A DNA stretch of 64,000 nt from Bacteroidota bacterium (lineage in GTDB: Bacteria > Bacteroidota > Bacteroidia > Chitinophagales > Chitinophagaceae), in assembly GCA_023422565.1 (NCBI GenBank), contig JAFAGR010000077.1, positions 1-64,000 of the forward strand. Reading direction: 5' to 3'. Position numbers and translations under genes: made by a program. Shown piece after piece: positions 46,956 to 55,483 of this stretch; the first letter of the stretch is position 1; every line of letters begins with the position of its first letter. The notes beneath the pieces were generated by a model that worked only from the letters and a program-made list of their open reading frames with translations, had not been told where the DNA came from and ran no database searches.

Positions 46956-47798
46956 ATGTACAATGCAGGTGAATATCATACAATGAAGGTGGACCGCGAA
47001 GTTGAATTTGGCGTATACCTCGATGATGGCAAAGAGGGAATTTTATTGCCGAAAAGATTTGTTACGGAAGGCACAAAACCCGGAAATGAATTGAAAATTT
47101 TCTTATATCACGACAGTGAAGACAGGCTTATCGCCACCACGCAAAAACCAAAGGGTATTGTTGGTGATATCGTAAAATTAAAAGCGGTAAGCACCACGCC
47201 ACAGGGCGCTTTTCTGGACTGGGGCCTGATGAAAGACCTCTTTGTTCCAAAATCGCAACAAACCGGTGTAATGCGCCCCCTTGGCGAATACATTGTGAAG
47301 ATCTACCGCGATGAAAAAACAGGGCGTGTAGCCGCAACCGAAAGAGTGGAAGAAACTTTACAAAACAATGAACTCACGGTAAAAGAAATGGAGCCCGTTG
47401 ATCTGATCGTTTTACGGCGTACCGATATCGGTTATCTTGTTATCATCAATAACAAACACACAGGCGTGTTACATGCCAATGAAATTTACCGGCAAATAAC
47501 ATCGGGAGATTCTTTTAAAGGTTTCATTAAAAAGATAACACCTAAGCCCGATGGTGGCTTCCTGATTGACGTAGCGGCCGGCACACAGGGATATGCGAGG
47601 GTTGAGGAAGAAGGCGAAAAAATCATCCGGCTTTTGAAAGAAAATGACGGGTACCTGCCTTATTACGATAAATCGGATGCGGAAGAGATCTATGCATTCT
47701 TCGGAATGAGTAAGAAAACATTTAAGATGACGATCGGAAACTTATATAAGGCAAGAAAAATCACTCTTGAAAAAACGGGCATCAAACTCTCAGACTAA
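46956..47798 (+). CDS. CvfB-type S1 RNA-binding protein
   Basis: A 280-residue protein of the CvfB/YitL family, with two or three S1-like OB folds and a C-terminal winged helix (about 215-280, Y-A-F-F-G-M-S-K-K-T-F-K). The start at ATG 46956 gives M-Y-N-A-G-E-Y-H-T-M-K-V, close to the family N-terminus (I-G-x-Y/N-T-L-x-V); ATGs at 46938 and 46983 are alternatives. In Staphylococcus the homologue tunes virulence gene expression post-transcriptionally. Role here unknown, probably RNA binding. Confidence 0.85.
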   Translation: MYNAGEYHTMKVDREVEFGVYLDDGKEGILLPKRFVTEGTKPGNELKIFLYHDSEDRLIATTQKPKGIVGDIVKLKAVSTTPQGAFLDWGLMKDLFVPKSQQTGVMRPLGEYIVKIYRDEKTGRVAATERVEETLQNNELTVKEMEPVDLIVLRRTDIGYLVIINNKHTGVLHANEIYRQITSGDSFKGFIKKITPKPDGGFLIDVAAGTQGYARVEEEGEKIIRLLKENDGYLPYYDKSDAEEIYAFFGMSKKTFKMTIGNLYKARKITLEKTGIKLSD

Positions 47799-47801
47799 CG
47801 G

Positions 47802-48833
47802 TCAGGCGATGAGGCCGATCTCGCGTGAATGTTTTATCGCATCTGTGCTGTGCCGGAAGTAACATACGTGAACCCCGGCATTTATCATTTCTTCCACTTT
47901 CACTTTTACGTCAGGATGCGGTGAAGCGTGTACTTTCCGCAGGTAAACCGCATGTATCCGCCCGGCGAAATGGCTTACAATAGAAGAATAAATAAAAGGG
48001 TCGCGCTGCGTATCGTCGCCCAGCAGCACAAATGTTTCATCCGGAAAAGCGTCAACTATCCTCGATATTCTGATGAATTTTCCATCATGATTATTTTGCC
48101 CTGTCTTGAAAATTTTGCTGAAGGTTTTGATCTGGTTCAAAAGGAAAACTCCTTTCGGTAAATTATTTGTAGCGCAGAATTCACGGATGTAATCAAGCAG
48201 GTTCCATTCGCTGCTGGAGACATAGTAAAAGGGATTTGGCTTTCCATCAGGCGCAGCGGCCTGCGCAAGAAGTGCATAATGTTGCGCCACACTGTTAAAA
48301 GGTTTGCGGCTCCTTGCATTTTCTGTCAACAAAACAAATAAGCGTTTGCGAAGGCGTGAGGAATGCGAAATCAAAAAGGTATCGTCGATATCGGAAATAA
48401 AACAATATTGATTGTTGTGCGGGATGCAGATCTCAGCCTTTCCGCTGATGAGGTCTCCGCGTTTATTTTTCCAGGAAGCCATCACCGGATGCCATCCTGA
48501 AGCCAGGGGCCGGGATAATTTCCATTCAAAACGAAAGAATCCGTCAGCAGCCGTAACTGTGGAATACGTTTTGCCTTCCCATTCCATGGTTATCGTTTCG
48601 TTTTTCATCGGCCTTACCATAAACAACCTTAACAAGGCAAAAGTGTTGGTGAAAAAATTCTTCCTGAAATGTTTCCTCGGAATAGGGCCAAATGAAAGAA
48701 GGTGGCCAAAAACGATGCAATAATCCTGGTTGCCATATCCGTTGTACAATCTGACGTGTGGCTTCGCGGTGAGGCGGAGCATTCGCAGAAATTTTCTTTT
48801 AAAACGGGAAAGGAAGGAGTTACGAGGCCGCAC
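47802..48833 (-). CDS. APP1-type (DUF2183) phosphatase
   Basis: A 343-residue protein with the APP1 catalytic domain, a HAD-type fold known as phosphatidate phosphatase in yeast. The nucleophile motif is D-I-D-D-T near residue 154 (F-I-S-D-I-D-D-T), with Y-Y-V-S-S-S-E-W-N and F-V-L-L-G-D-D-T-Q-R-D-P further on. The first codon is GTG at 48833; an ATG 17 codons later is the alternative start. Divergent from a lipid kinase, so the two may act on related lipids, but that is inference. Confidence 0.82.
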   Translation of the reverse strand: MRPRNSFLSRFKRKFLRMLRLTAKPHVRLYNGYGNQDYCIVFGHLLSFGPIPRKHFRKNFFTNTFALLRLFMVRPMKNETITMEWEGKTYSTVTAADGFFRFEWKLSRPLASGWHPVMASWKNKRGDLISGKAEICIPHNNQYCFISDIDDTFLISHSSRLRKRLFVLLTENARSRKPFNSVAQHYALLAQAAAPDGKPNPFYYVSSSEWNLLDYIREFCATNNLPKGVFLLNQIKTFSKIFKTGQNNHDGKFIRISRIVDAFPDETFVLLGDDTQRDPFIYSSIVSHFAGRIHAVYLRKVHASPHPDVKVKVEEMINAGVHVCYFRHSTDAIKHSREIGLIA

Positions 48834-48865
48834 AATCTTATCTTTAATTAAACATTAAACCACCG

Positions 48866-49729
48866 ATGCCAAAGGTATTGTTTGTGATCAATTCCAAAGC
48901 CGGTAAGAACGCACCCAACTGGGAAGAAATAATCAGCAATTATTTTACCGAAAAACCAGTTGAACCTGTTTTTATTCTGCTGAAAGAAAATGTGGAACCG
49001 GGCGACATTAAAAAGAAGATCGATGACTTTGATGGCAAAACAGTGGTAGCTGTGGGAGGAGATGGTACGGTGAACATGGTGGCCGTAATGCTTCACAGCA
49101 CCGGAAAATCATTAGGTATCTTGCCTGCAGGGAGTGCCAATGGCATGGCCAAAGAATTGAACATTCCCATAGATCCTCAGAAAGCTTTATCAATTGTTGA
49201 AAACGGCTCGCCCCGTTGGTGTGACGCGATACTGATCAACAATAAAGATGTTTGCCTCCATCTCAGCGACATTGGCCTGAATGCGCAACTGGTGAAATAT
49301 TTTGACGAAGGAAAACTCCGCGGGCAATGGGGCTATGCGCGGATGATATTAAAAGCACTCTGGTACAAACAGAAGATCTTCATCAACCTGCAATCCGGTT
49401 CTACACATATGAAACGCGAGGCCTTCATGGTTGTACTTGCCAATGCAAGCAAGTACGGAACCGGCGCAGTAATAAACCCGACGGGCTCTATAAACGATGG
49501 AGAATTTGAAGTGGTAGTGGTAAGAAAGCTGGCTTTTTCTGAATTGCTCAAAATGCTGTTCAGGCCACAGCCCTTCAATCCAAAGAAAATAGAGGTTATT
49601 AAAGCAACGGGCATTAATATCCATTCACGGCACAGAGCTCACTTTCAGGTTGACGGCGAGTATAAGGGAAAGATAAAGACACTCAGAGCGTCTATCCTTC
49701 ACCGTTATATCAGCATCATTCTTCCCTGA
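48866..49729 (+). CDS. Diacylglycerol/sphingosine-type lipid kinase
   Basis: A 287-residue protein of the DagK/YegS/BmrU family that phosphorylates lipids with ATP. The nucleotide motif G-G-D-G-T-V-N is at 64-70, and L-G-I-L-P-A-G-S-A-N-G-M-A-K (about 90-103) is the second conserved block. The acid-rich N-D-G-E-F-E-V stretch near 210 is also typical. Exact lipid substrate unknown. Confidence 0.88.
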   Translation: MPKVLFVINSKAGKNAPNWEEIISNYFTEKPVEPVFILLKENVEPGDIKKKIDDFDGKTVVAVGGDGTVNMVAVMLHSTGKSLGILPAGSANGMAKELNIPIDPQKALSIVENGSPRWCDAILINNKDVCLHLSDIGLNAQLVKYFDEGKLRGQWGYARMILKALWYKQKIFINLQSGSTHMKREAFMVVLANASKYGTGAVINPTGSINDGEFEVVVVRKLAFSELLKMLFRPQPFNPKKIEVIKATGINIHSRHRAHFQVDGEYKGKIKTLRASILHRYISIILP

Positions 49730-49738
49730 TCTCAATTC

Positions 49739-51367
49739 TTAAAAAAACATTTTATCGAGCACCGGCTTGTCGTGGTTATAAATATCTTCTGCAAAATGAA
49801 GAAGCCCGTTTTCATCAACCCATGCAGTATAATAGGTGATCAGCACCGGAACAGATTTTTTCAACCTGGCTGTTCTTTCCGTGCCTGCATTCATCGCCGC
49901 GCGGATCTTTTCAGGATTCCAGTCGGGATCGTCCTTTAAAAGATAATTTGCAAATTTTTCGGGCTCTGCAAGCCTTATACACCCGTGACTGAATGCACGT
50001 TTATCTCTGCCGAAAAGGCTTTTGGCCGGTGTATCATGAAAGTAAATATTGAAACTGTTTGGGAACAGAAACTTCACCTTACCGAGTGAGTTGCCCGGGC
50101 CGGGAAGTTGCCTGATAGACGGGAGCCCGCCCTCATCGCCCGTGATCTCCATATTTTGTGAGGCCAGGTAATTGGGATTGCTCTCCATGGCCGGAAGGAT
50201 CTCTTTCTTAACAATACTCGGAGGCACATTCCAATACGGACTGAACACCACCTGATTAAGATTTCCGGTAAAGATCACTGTATTATGGCCTTCCTTGCCC
50301 ACCACAACATCCATATCAAACACCTTGTTCGCTCCTTCCATTACATGCAATTTGAATTCAGGGATATTCACCATCATCAGTTTTCCTTCGGGTTGGTGCA
50401 CCATCCATTGCATACGGCCCATATTCAGCATGATCTGTTTCACCCTGTCAACCGCAGGTACGTTCATTTCCTTTATCAACGCATCTGTGAGTTTACCTGT
50501 AGGAGTAAGGCCATAGCGTGACTGAAAGGTTCCGATTGCGGAGGCAAGCGCATCATTGAAAATTGGTGTTGTGTCGGCCACGGTCATATCACCGGTTAAA
50601 AATAAACGCTTCTTCAAAGCCAATATGCCGGCTGATGAATCACCCGCTTTGTAATCTGTTGCTTTGCCCGGGATCTGCGGCCAGCCTCCGGCCTTAGCGA
50701 TATCATAATACAATTTCAGTTTCTCCTTCAGCTTTCTAAAAGGTTCATTCACCTCTTCATAATATTTTCCGTCTTTATGTTTTTTGGTAAGCAGTGAATC
50801 TGCGAGATACATCACATCCTCTTTCTTCCTCGGTATAAAACGCTCCATTTCTTTTCGTTTTATGTAGCCGTCAGGAATATTATGAAGTGCGTATTGAATA
50901 AAATGCCGGGTAAGCGTAAGTTCGGTTTCGAGAAATTTTTTGTTGTTCGGGCTCACCGAAAAACTTTCTTCGGCGATAAGGTTATCCATCGTTTTTTCCA
51001 GCGCTTTGTCGCGAAGTGAAGTATCGGTGCCGTAAGTGCGCTCATAATCGTGAAGGTTCCAGAATCCGCGAGCCTGCTCGGTTAGCCCGTCTGATGAAAA
51101 CCACGCAAAACTGTAATTCCTTGCGTTGTAAAAACTGATCATCCTTCGGGAAATGGAATCGCTGACTCCCTTGCTTTGCAAATATGTTATCAACTGAGTC
51201 GAATCAAAAAAGAGATCACTGTAGCTATTAGATGGAGTTATGCTAAGATCTCTTTTTGAGACCTTTTTTCCTTTCTTTTTGGCATCGTCATTATCATTAT
51301 CAGAATCTTTGTTTCCGCATGCAACAAGGCTTGCAGCGCAGATCATCAGCATTAGGAACTTCTTCAT
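49739..51367 (-). CDS. L,D-transpeptidase, YcbB type
   Basis: A 542-residue lipoprotein that forms 3-3 cross-links or attaches proteins to peptidoglycan. Lipobox A-C at Cys17, then a Lys/Asp-rich spacer. A scaffold domain is followed by a peptidoglycan-binding domain (about 270-320, G-I-L-A-L-K-K-R-L and G-T-F-Q-S-R-Y-G-L). The YkuD catalytic domain carries S-H-G-C-I-R-L with the active Cys. The long N-terminal part and lipoprotein anchor match the YcbB-like group. Confidence 0.88.
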   Translation of the reverse strand: MKKFLMLMICAASLVACGNKDSDNDNDDAKKKGKKVSKRDLSITPSNSYSDLFFDSTQLITYLQSKGVSDSISRRMISFYNARNYSFAWFSSDGLTEQARGFWNLHDYERTYGTDTSLRDKALEKTMDNLIAEESFSVSPNNKKFLETELTLTRHFIQYALHNIPDGYIKRKEMERFIPRKKEDVMYLADSLLTKKHKDGKYYEEVNEPFRKLKEKLKLYYDIAKAGGWPQIPGKATDYKAGDSSAGILALKKRLFLTGDMTVADTTPIFNDALASAIGTFQSRYGLTPTGKLTDALIKEMNVPAVDRVKQIMLNMGRMQWMVHQPEGKLMMVNIPEFKLHVMEGANKVFDMDVVVGKEGHNTVIFTGNLNQVVFSPYWNVPPSIVKKEILPAMESNPNYLASQNMEITGDEGGLPSIRQLPGPGNSLGKVKFLFPNSFNIYFHDTPAKSLFGRDKRAFSHGCIRLAEPEKFANYLLKDDPDWNPEKIRAAMNAGTERTARLKKSVPVLITYYTAWVDENGLLHFAEDIYNHDKPVLDKMFF

Positions 51368-51410
51368 AGATCCAGTTGTTACAAATGGTATGCCGACTCA
51401 ACCATTTGGA

Positions 51411-51439
51411 TTGATCAGGAAATTAAGGCCCTATATTTG
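51411..51439 (+). promoter_or_regulatory. Bacteroidota promoter of the small acidic-protein gene
   Basis: TTG at 51411-51413 and TATATTTG at 51432-51439 with an 18-bp spacer. The ATG is 70 nt downstream, leaving a real leader. Confidence 0.5.
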
Positions 51440-51508
51440 AATACGAAACATTTCGAAGGATAGTGTATTTTTATTTTTTCCGACAGGAGTAATCTAAATT
51501 TTTTTGAT

Positions 51509-51760
51509 ATGATACAGGATCAGGACAAAAACAACGAAATCAATAAACCTGCTGATTCAACTCCGCCGCCTCCCTCAACTACGCCGATTGATGCGGATGA
51601 AACAGTGCACGAGTTGCCTGACCGCGAACCTGTTGTACCTGCAGATCCGGATGATCTTGTACATACCTTTCCGCCTGAAACAGAAATAAAAAATACCGAT
51701 GACATCGATGATCTAATTCATCCGCCGGCAATCGATGCGGATGAAACGGAGGGAAATTGA
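51509..51760 (+). CDS. Small acidic Pro-rich protein with DxDD-H repeats
   Basis: An 83-residue protein with no signal peptide or membrane segment and no family I recognise. It is 30 percent or more Asp, Glu and Pro. A decapeptide-like repeat occurs three times: D-A-D-E-T-V-H-E-L-P (28-37), D-P-D-D-L-V-H-T-F-P (46-55) and D-I-D-D-L-I-H-P-P (65-73), then a partial D-A-D-E-T (76-80). The regular Asp and His spacing suggests metal binding or a disordered protein-binding motif, which is inference. The promoter upstream and the repeat regularity support a real gene. Confidence 0.65.
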   Translation: MIQDQDKNNEINKPADSTPPPPSTTPIDADETVHELPDREPVVPADPDDLVHTFPPETEIKNTDDIDDLIHPPAIDADETEGN

Positions 51761-51767
51761 CCGGCTC

Positions 51768-52388
51768 CTACCGGCTATCTTTATATAGCCCAGGCAACCG
51801 AAGGTCGTACCGCACAGCAAGGAGCCTTATCAGGCAGATCATTGAGATGCAGAGCACATCAGCCACCTCTGAATAAAGGGAAGTTTGTTGCAACAGCAGG
51901 TAAACCGTTCCTCCTGCGATACATGCGGATGCATAAATTTCTTTGTGAAAGATCAGCGGAATATTATTTAATGAAATATCCCTGATCACCCCGCCGAAAC
52001 ATCCGGTAATGGTTCCCAATGCAAGGCACATAACAGGATGAAGACCAAAAGCGATCCCCTTTTGAATTCCCACTATGGTAAAAAGGCCTAAGCCTAATGA
52101 ATCAAACAATAAAAGCGTATATCGTAAATTCTTTATCGCGCTTCTGAAGGAAAGGGTTACCACTGCCGTAATAAAAATGATCAGGAAGGTATTAAGGTCG
52201 CTTAGCCAGGCTATCGGTGTGTCGCCCAATAAGAGGTCACGGATCGTTCCGCCCCCTACTGCCGTTACTGCACCCATGATGAGAACGCCGAATACATCAA
52301 GCTTTTTCTCCAAAGCCGCAAACACGCCGGATACGCAAAAAGCGGCGATACCAAGAATGTCAATCAGCTGAAGAAAGGAATATTTCAT
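51768..52388 (-). CDS. TRIC/UPF0126 family cation channel
   Basis: From the ATG at 52388, 206 residues with about six hydrophobic segments arranged as two repeats of three, the layout of trimeric intracellular cation channels and bacterial UPF0126. The G-G-G-T-I-R-D-L-L-L-G and G-G-V-I-R-D-I-S-L-N repeat motifs are in equivalent positions of the two halves. Ion selectivity cannot be read from sequence. It converges with the small acidic-protein gene. Confidence 0.88.
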   Translation of the reverse strand: MKYSFLQLIDILGIAAFCVSGVFAALEKKLDVFGVLIMGAVTAVGGGTIRDLLLGDTPIAWLSDLNTFLIIFITAVVTLSFRSAIKNLRYTLLLFDSLGLGLFTIVGIQKGIAFGLHPVMCLALGTITGCFGGVIRDISLNNIPLIFHKEIYASACIAGGTVYLLLQQTSLYSEVADVLCISMICLIRLLAVRYDLRLPGLYKDSR

Positions 52389-52415
52389 ATATAAAATGCA
52401 GGAGAAAGGTACAAA

Positions 52416-52445
52416 CAAAAAGCCGGCAAGCATATCTCACCGGCT
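52416..52445 (-). terminator. Rho-independent terminator of the GNAT gene
   Basis: On the minus strand AGCCGG (52445-52440) pairs with CCGGCT (52426-52421) around a partly paired middle, then TTTTT. It lies 37 bp beyond the stop of the GNAT gene. Confidence 0.7.
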
Positions 52446-52481
52446 ATCAAACCAAAAAACAAAAACTATTTTCATTATCAT

Positions 52482-52799
52482 TTACTCCCCTGCCCACACA
52501 TCTTTGTATTCGTCTTTACCCTTTTTCAATTGCGCATGCACGAAGGGGCATAATGGAGTGATCTGCAATTTTTTTTCCCGGGCATATTCAACAAGCGACT
52601 TAAAAAGTTCCTTTCCCCATCCCTTACCCTCGCCAGCGGGTAACACTTCGGTATGATATGCCGTGATGTTACTTTCGCCTATGCCCACTTCGAGAAATCC
52701 AACTTCTTCACCATTATCGTTCGCCGAAAATTTGCCGGCGCCGCTTTCGCCCGGCAGAAAAGATATTTTGTCATTTGCCATGATCGTAAATTTATTCAT
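52482..52799 (-). CDS. GNAT-type N-acetyltransferase
   Basis: A 105-residue small GNAT-fold protein of the YidJ/GCN5-related group, with the acetyl-CoA loop E-G-K-G-W-G-K-E-L and the A-Y-H-T-E-V strand. The first ATG overlaps the stop of the dioxygenase gene by one base (TAATG), indicating coupling; an ATG six codons later (M-A-N-D-K) is the alternative start. Substrate unknown. Ends before a terminator. Confidence 0.8.
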   Translation of the reverse strand: MNKFTIMANDKISFLPGESGAGKFSANDNGEEVGFLEVGIGESNITAYHTEVLPAGEGKGWGKELFKSLVEYAREKKLQITPLCPFVHAQLKKGKDEYKDVWAGE

Positions 52800-53686
52800 T
52801 AATTGCCGCCAATAAGCACAGAGGTCATCGTTAAACTTCCACCCACCGCCTTGTCGTTAAAGAAAGAAATATTATCCTTTCCGGTTTGCAGGCCAAGGCT
52901 GTACATTAAGGGATAATAATGATCCGGCGTAGGTATCGCGAGTTTAGCTGCCTTCCCTAAAGATTCGTAATTGATCAGGCCTTTGTGCTCTCCTGAACGT
53001 ATCAGGTTTTTAAATTTATCATTAAGGTCAAGCGCCCAATCGTAACCATATGCATCATCATTTAATTTATCCCAGGCCACCATGCGAAGATTATGCACCA
53101 TGTTACCACTGCCCATTATCAGCACGCCTTTTCTTCGCAAAGCCATAAGTTCTCTGCCAAGATCATAATGATACTGCGCGCCCTTTGAATAATCAATACT
53201 AAGCTGCAGCACCGGAATTTTCGCATCCGGATACATATGCCTTACCACGGTCCATGCACCATGATCAAGCCCCCATTCATGATCTTCATGCACGGGCACC
53301 GAGGTTATTATGGATGACATTTCCTTTGCCAGCCCCGCATCTCCCGGTGCAGGATATTGTACGGCGAAAAGTTCTTCCGGAAAACCGCCAAAATCATGAA
53401 TGGTTTTCGGAAAGTCCATTGCCGTAACTCTTGTATCGCGTGTAAGCCAATGGGCAGAAACAACCAGCACAGCTTTAGGTATTGGAATATTCTTAGCCAC
53501 CTCCGCCCATTTTCTGCTGAACTCATTATCTTCTATTCCATTCATCGGCGAGCCGTGCCCGATGAAAAGCACGGGCATAAGTTCCCCTGTTTCCTCAAGG
53601 CCGCTTACGAATGTTTTAAATGATGATAGACTGTTCATAGCAAAGGCTCCCGATAATAAAGTTTTTAAAAAGTGACTGCGATTCAT
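52799..53686 (-). CDS. 4,5-DOPA-dioxygenase-type extradiol dioxygenase (YgiD/LigB)
   Basis: A 295-residue class III extradiol dioxygenase that opens catechol-like rings. Metal ligands fit G-H-G-S-P (about 43-47), S-A-H-W near 77-80 and the D-H-G-A-W-T-V stretch. Residues 1-30 form an extra N-terminal segment (M-N-R-S-H-F-L-K-T-L-L-S) that could be a signal peptide, so the protein may sit outside the cytoplasm. Coupled to the GNAT gene by TAATG and 23 bp after doxX. Confidence 0.87.
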   Translation of the reverse strand: MNRSHFLKTLLSGAFAMNSLSSFKTFVSGLEETGELMPVLFIGHGSPMNGIEDNEFSRKWAEVAKNIPIPKAVLVVSAHWLTRDTRVTAMDFPKTIHDFGGFPEELFAVQYPAPGDAGLAKEMSSIITSVPVHEDHEWGLDHGAWTVVRHMYPDAKIPVLQLSIDYSKGAQYHYDLGRELMALRRKGVLIMGSGNMVHNLRMVAWDKLNDDAYGYDWALDLNDKFKNLIRSGEHKGLINYESLGKAAKLAIPTPDHYYPLMYSLGLQTGKDNISFFNDKAVGGSLTMTSVLIGGN

Positions 53687-53709
53687 ATTCCCAAAATGCC
53701 GCGACTGTT

Positions 53710-54147
53710 TTACAATTTTGCAGGACTAAGAGATAATCTTTTACTGATAAGATGATCCAGAGAAAAACGGCCCGGTCCTGCAAGGAGTATGGCTGAAAAA
53801 CCCACCAGGTACAAGGTGCCCATTTCCTTTTTGGCAAAAGGGTCGCTACCATGTATCATTAATACCGCAACAAGCATCGTGATCACCAAAGGAACGGAAG
53901 CAAGGCGCGTTGCAAACCCAAACATTATCAGTACCGCACAAAATACTTCAGCAAATACGGCAAGGCCGAGAGAGATAGCGGGGCTAAGGCCGAATACGCT
54001 GGCAAACTGAATCGGTTCGCCCGAAAATAACTTTTCCATCTTAGGCATGCCGTGGGTAAGCATCATTAACCCAAGGCCTACACGCAAAATCAACAAGGCA
54101 TAATCAACAGCAATGGAATTTGCCGGAACCTGGAACATCTTTTTCAT
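53710..54147 (-). CDS. DoxX family membrane protein
   Basis: A 145-residue protein with four hydrophobic segments and the early L-I-L-R-V-G-L-G-L-M-M-L-T-H-G sequence typical of DoxX. Some DoxX proteins partner with quinone-dependent enzymes or thiosulfate oxidation. Here it sits between YceI and an extradiol dioxygenase, with a strong terminator upstream, so it probably has its own promoter. Confidence 0.88.
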   Translation of the reverse strand: MKKMFQVPANSIAVDYALLILRVGLGLMMLTHGMPKMEKLFSGEPIQFASVFGLSPAISLGLAVFAEVFCAVLIMFGFATRLASVPLVITMLVAVLMIHGSDPFAKKEMGTLYLVGFSAILLAGPGRFSLDHLISKRLSLSPAKL

Positions 54148-54163
54148 AACAACTAAATGATTT

Positions 54164-54221
54164 TTTTAAAAAACTCAATCTCCCTCCCCTTTAACCTGCA
54201 CACAGTTCCGGGAGATTGAGT
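54164..54221 (-). terminator. Strong Rho-independent terminator after yceI
   Basis: On the minus strand ACTCAATCTCCC (54221-54210) and GGGAGATTGAGT (54184-54173) make a perfect 12-bp stem with a 25-nt loop, followed by TTTTTT. It closes yceI and isolates doxX. Confidence 0.9.
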
Positions 54222-54231
54222 AACACTAAAC

Positions 54232-54807
54232 TTATTTTTGACCGAACTCGCCATGCGCTTTAATTTCCACCTCATCGCTAATCATCGGCGCGGGGAAACC
54301 ATTTCCAATTCCAAAATCAGAACGCTTTATTTTAGCTTCAAATTCAAAGCCCGCAACAGGAGCTCCCTTAGCATTCGGATTTTTAGTGGTGCCATTGTAT
54401 TCCATTTCCAAAGTAACTTGCTTGGTTACACCATGCATGGTAAGGTTGCCCGTCACTTCATATTCATTCTTTCCTTTCTTCTTAATTGAAGTGCTTTTAA
54501 AAGTGAGAGTGGGATATTTTTCCGCATCAAAAAAGTCGGCGCTCTTAAGGTGATTATCCCTTGCTTCAACACGTGTATAAATTGAAGCCACCTCGGCGGT
54601 CATTTCGATAACGGCATCGCTGAAATCTTCTTTTGAACTGGTAATGGTAACTTCATATTTTCCGAAATTGCCAGGAACCTCTGCAATACCAAGGTGAGTA
54701 ACTTTAAAACCCAGGTAGGAATGGTAAGGATCTGCCTTCCAGGTGGTTTGTGAAATTGCCGTAAGCGTTACTACAAGAAACGCAAGAACTGAAGTAATCT
54801 TTTTCAT
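54232..54807 (-). CDS. YceI family periplasmic protein
   Basis: A 191-residue protein with signal peptide (about 1-19, ending A-I-S-Q) and a lipocalin-like barrel that binds polyisoprenoids or similar lipids in the YceI family. The Y-H-S-Y-L-G-F-K-V-T-H-L stretch near 28-39 and the T-G-N-L-T-M-H-G-V-T-K block near 118-128 are family hallmarks. Same strand as the small Rossmann protein upstream, 49 bp apart. Confidence 0.92.
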   Translation of the reverse strand: MKKITSVLAFLVVTLTAISQTTWKADPYHSYLGFKVTHLGIAEVPGNFGKYEVTITSSKEDFSDAVIEMTAEVASIYTRVEARDNHLKSADFFDAEKYPTLTFKSTSIKKKGKNEYEVTGNLTMHGVTKQVTLEMEYNGTTKNPNAKGAPVAGFEFEAKIKRSDFGIGNGFPAPMISDEVEIKAHGEFGQK

Positions 54808-54856
54808 GATTTTTTGTTTTTGATTTTTGATTTATGCTTAATTAAAAATTGAAATT

Positions 54857-55351
54857 TCAGGCTGCAACGGAGTGCCGGATATTAAGGGAGTTCAACAATT
54901 CGTCTGCTGCATTCAAAGCCGCCTCGTTACCCCCGGAGATAATCAGATTCCATTCACCTCCCTTCTCTTTTCCCGCTTTCGCTGCGACCACTTTTGAATT
55001 CGGCAGTAATTGTTGAAGCGAATTGCCGGGGATAGTATCAGCAATTTTCATGCTGATAACTATCTTCTGGGTCACTACTTCCCTAATCCTCATTGCTATC
55101 TCTTTCTCTCCCGCCTCGGGTACAGCAATCACTACCGCATCAGCTTCCCAGCACCCTTCCTTTATGCAATCAATCAACGAAATCCCGGCAACTGGTTTCT
55201 CGTTCTTTAATATCTTACTGATCCTGCGCAACTCCGTTTGATCTTGCGCGAGAAGCAGCAGATGACATTCAGAGTTAAGCAGGAATTTTAATGCGCCGGC
55301 CGCTTCCGGTTCCGCGGCGCCTATGATCGCTATCGTTTTCAGGTGTTTCAT
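54857..55351 (-). CDS. Small Rossmann-fold protein, F420/NADP oxidoreductase-like
   Basis: A 164-residue protein with an N-terminal nucleotide-binding fold (I-A-I-I-G-A-A-E-P-E-A-A-G-A-L, A-D-A-V-V-I-A-V-P-E-A-G) resembling the NADP-binding domain of F420-dependent reductases. It lacks a large catalytic domain. The usual G-x-G-x-x-G is replaced by G-A-A-E-P-E-A-A-G, so cofactor binding is uncertain. Divergent from a Crp/Fnr regulator with operator-like repeats in between. Confidence 0.65.
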   Translation of the reverse strand: MKHLKTIAIIGAAEPEAAGALKFLLNSECHLLLLAQDQTELRRISKILKNEKPVAGISLIDCIKEGCWEADAVVIAVPEAGEKEIAMRIREVVTQKIVISMKIADTIPGNSLQQLLPNSKVVAAKAGKEKGGEWNLIISGGNEAALNAADELLNSLNIRHSVAA

Positions 55352-55359
55352 TTACTTTA

Positions 55360-55367
55360 CAAAAGTA
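55360..55367 (-). promoter_or_regulatory. -7 box for the small Rossmann gene
   Basis: TACTTTTG on the minus strand fully matches TAnnTTTG, 8 nt upstream of the ATG at 55351. The -33 region is weak. Confidence 0.4.
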
Positions 55368-55398
55368 GTTCAGGCCATACCCTGCCGCCATTGACATG

Positions 55399-55428
55399 TG
55401 ATAAGTTATCATGTTGACATAGATCACA
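55399..55428. promoter_or_regulatory. Possible Crp/Fnr operators
   Basis: TGATAA-G-TTATCA (55399-55411) is a perfect palindrome. Directly next to it, GTTGA-N6-TCACA (55413-55428) matches the CRP pattern TGTGA-N6-TCACA at 8 of 10 positions. Both sit between the Crp/Fnr gene and the divergent Rossmann gene. Confidence 0.5.
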
Positions 55429-55483
55429 TTTTTGGCGAACACCGGAAGCCTTGAGACGGGATTTTCACTACTTTTAAGGCAAG

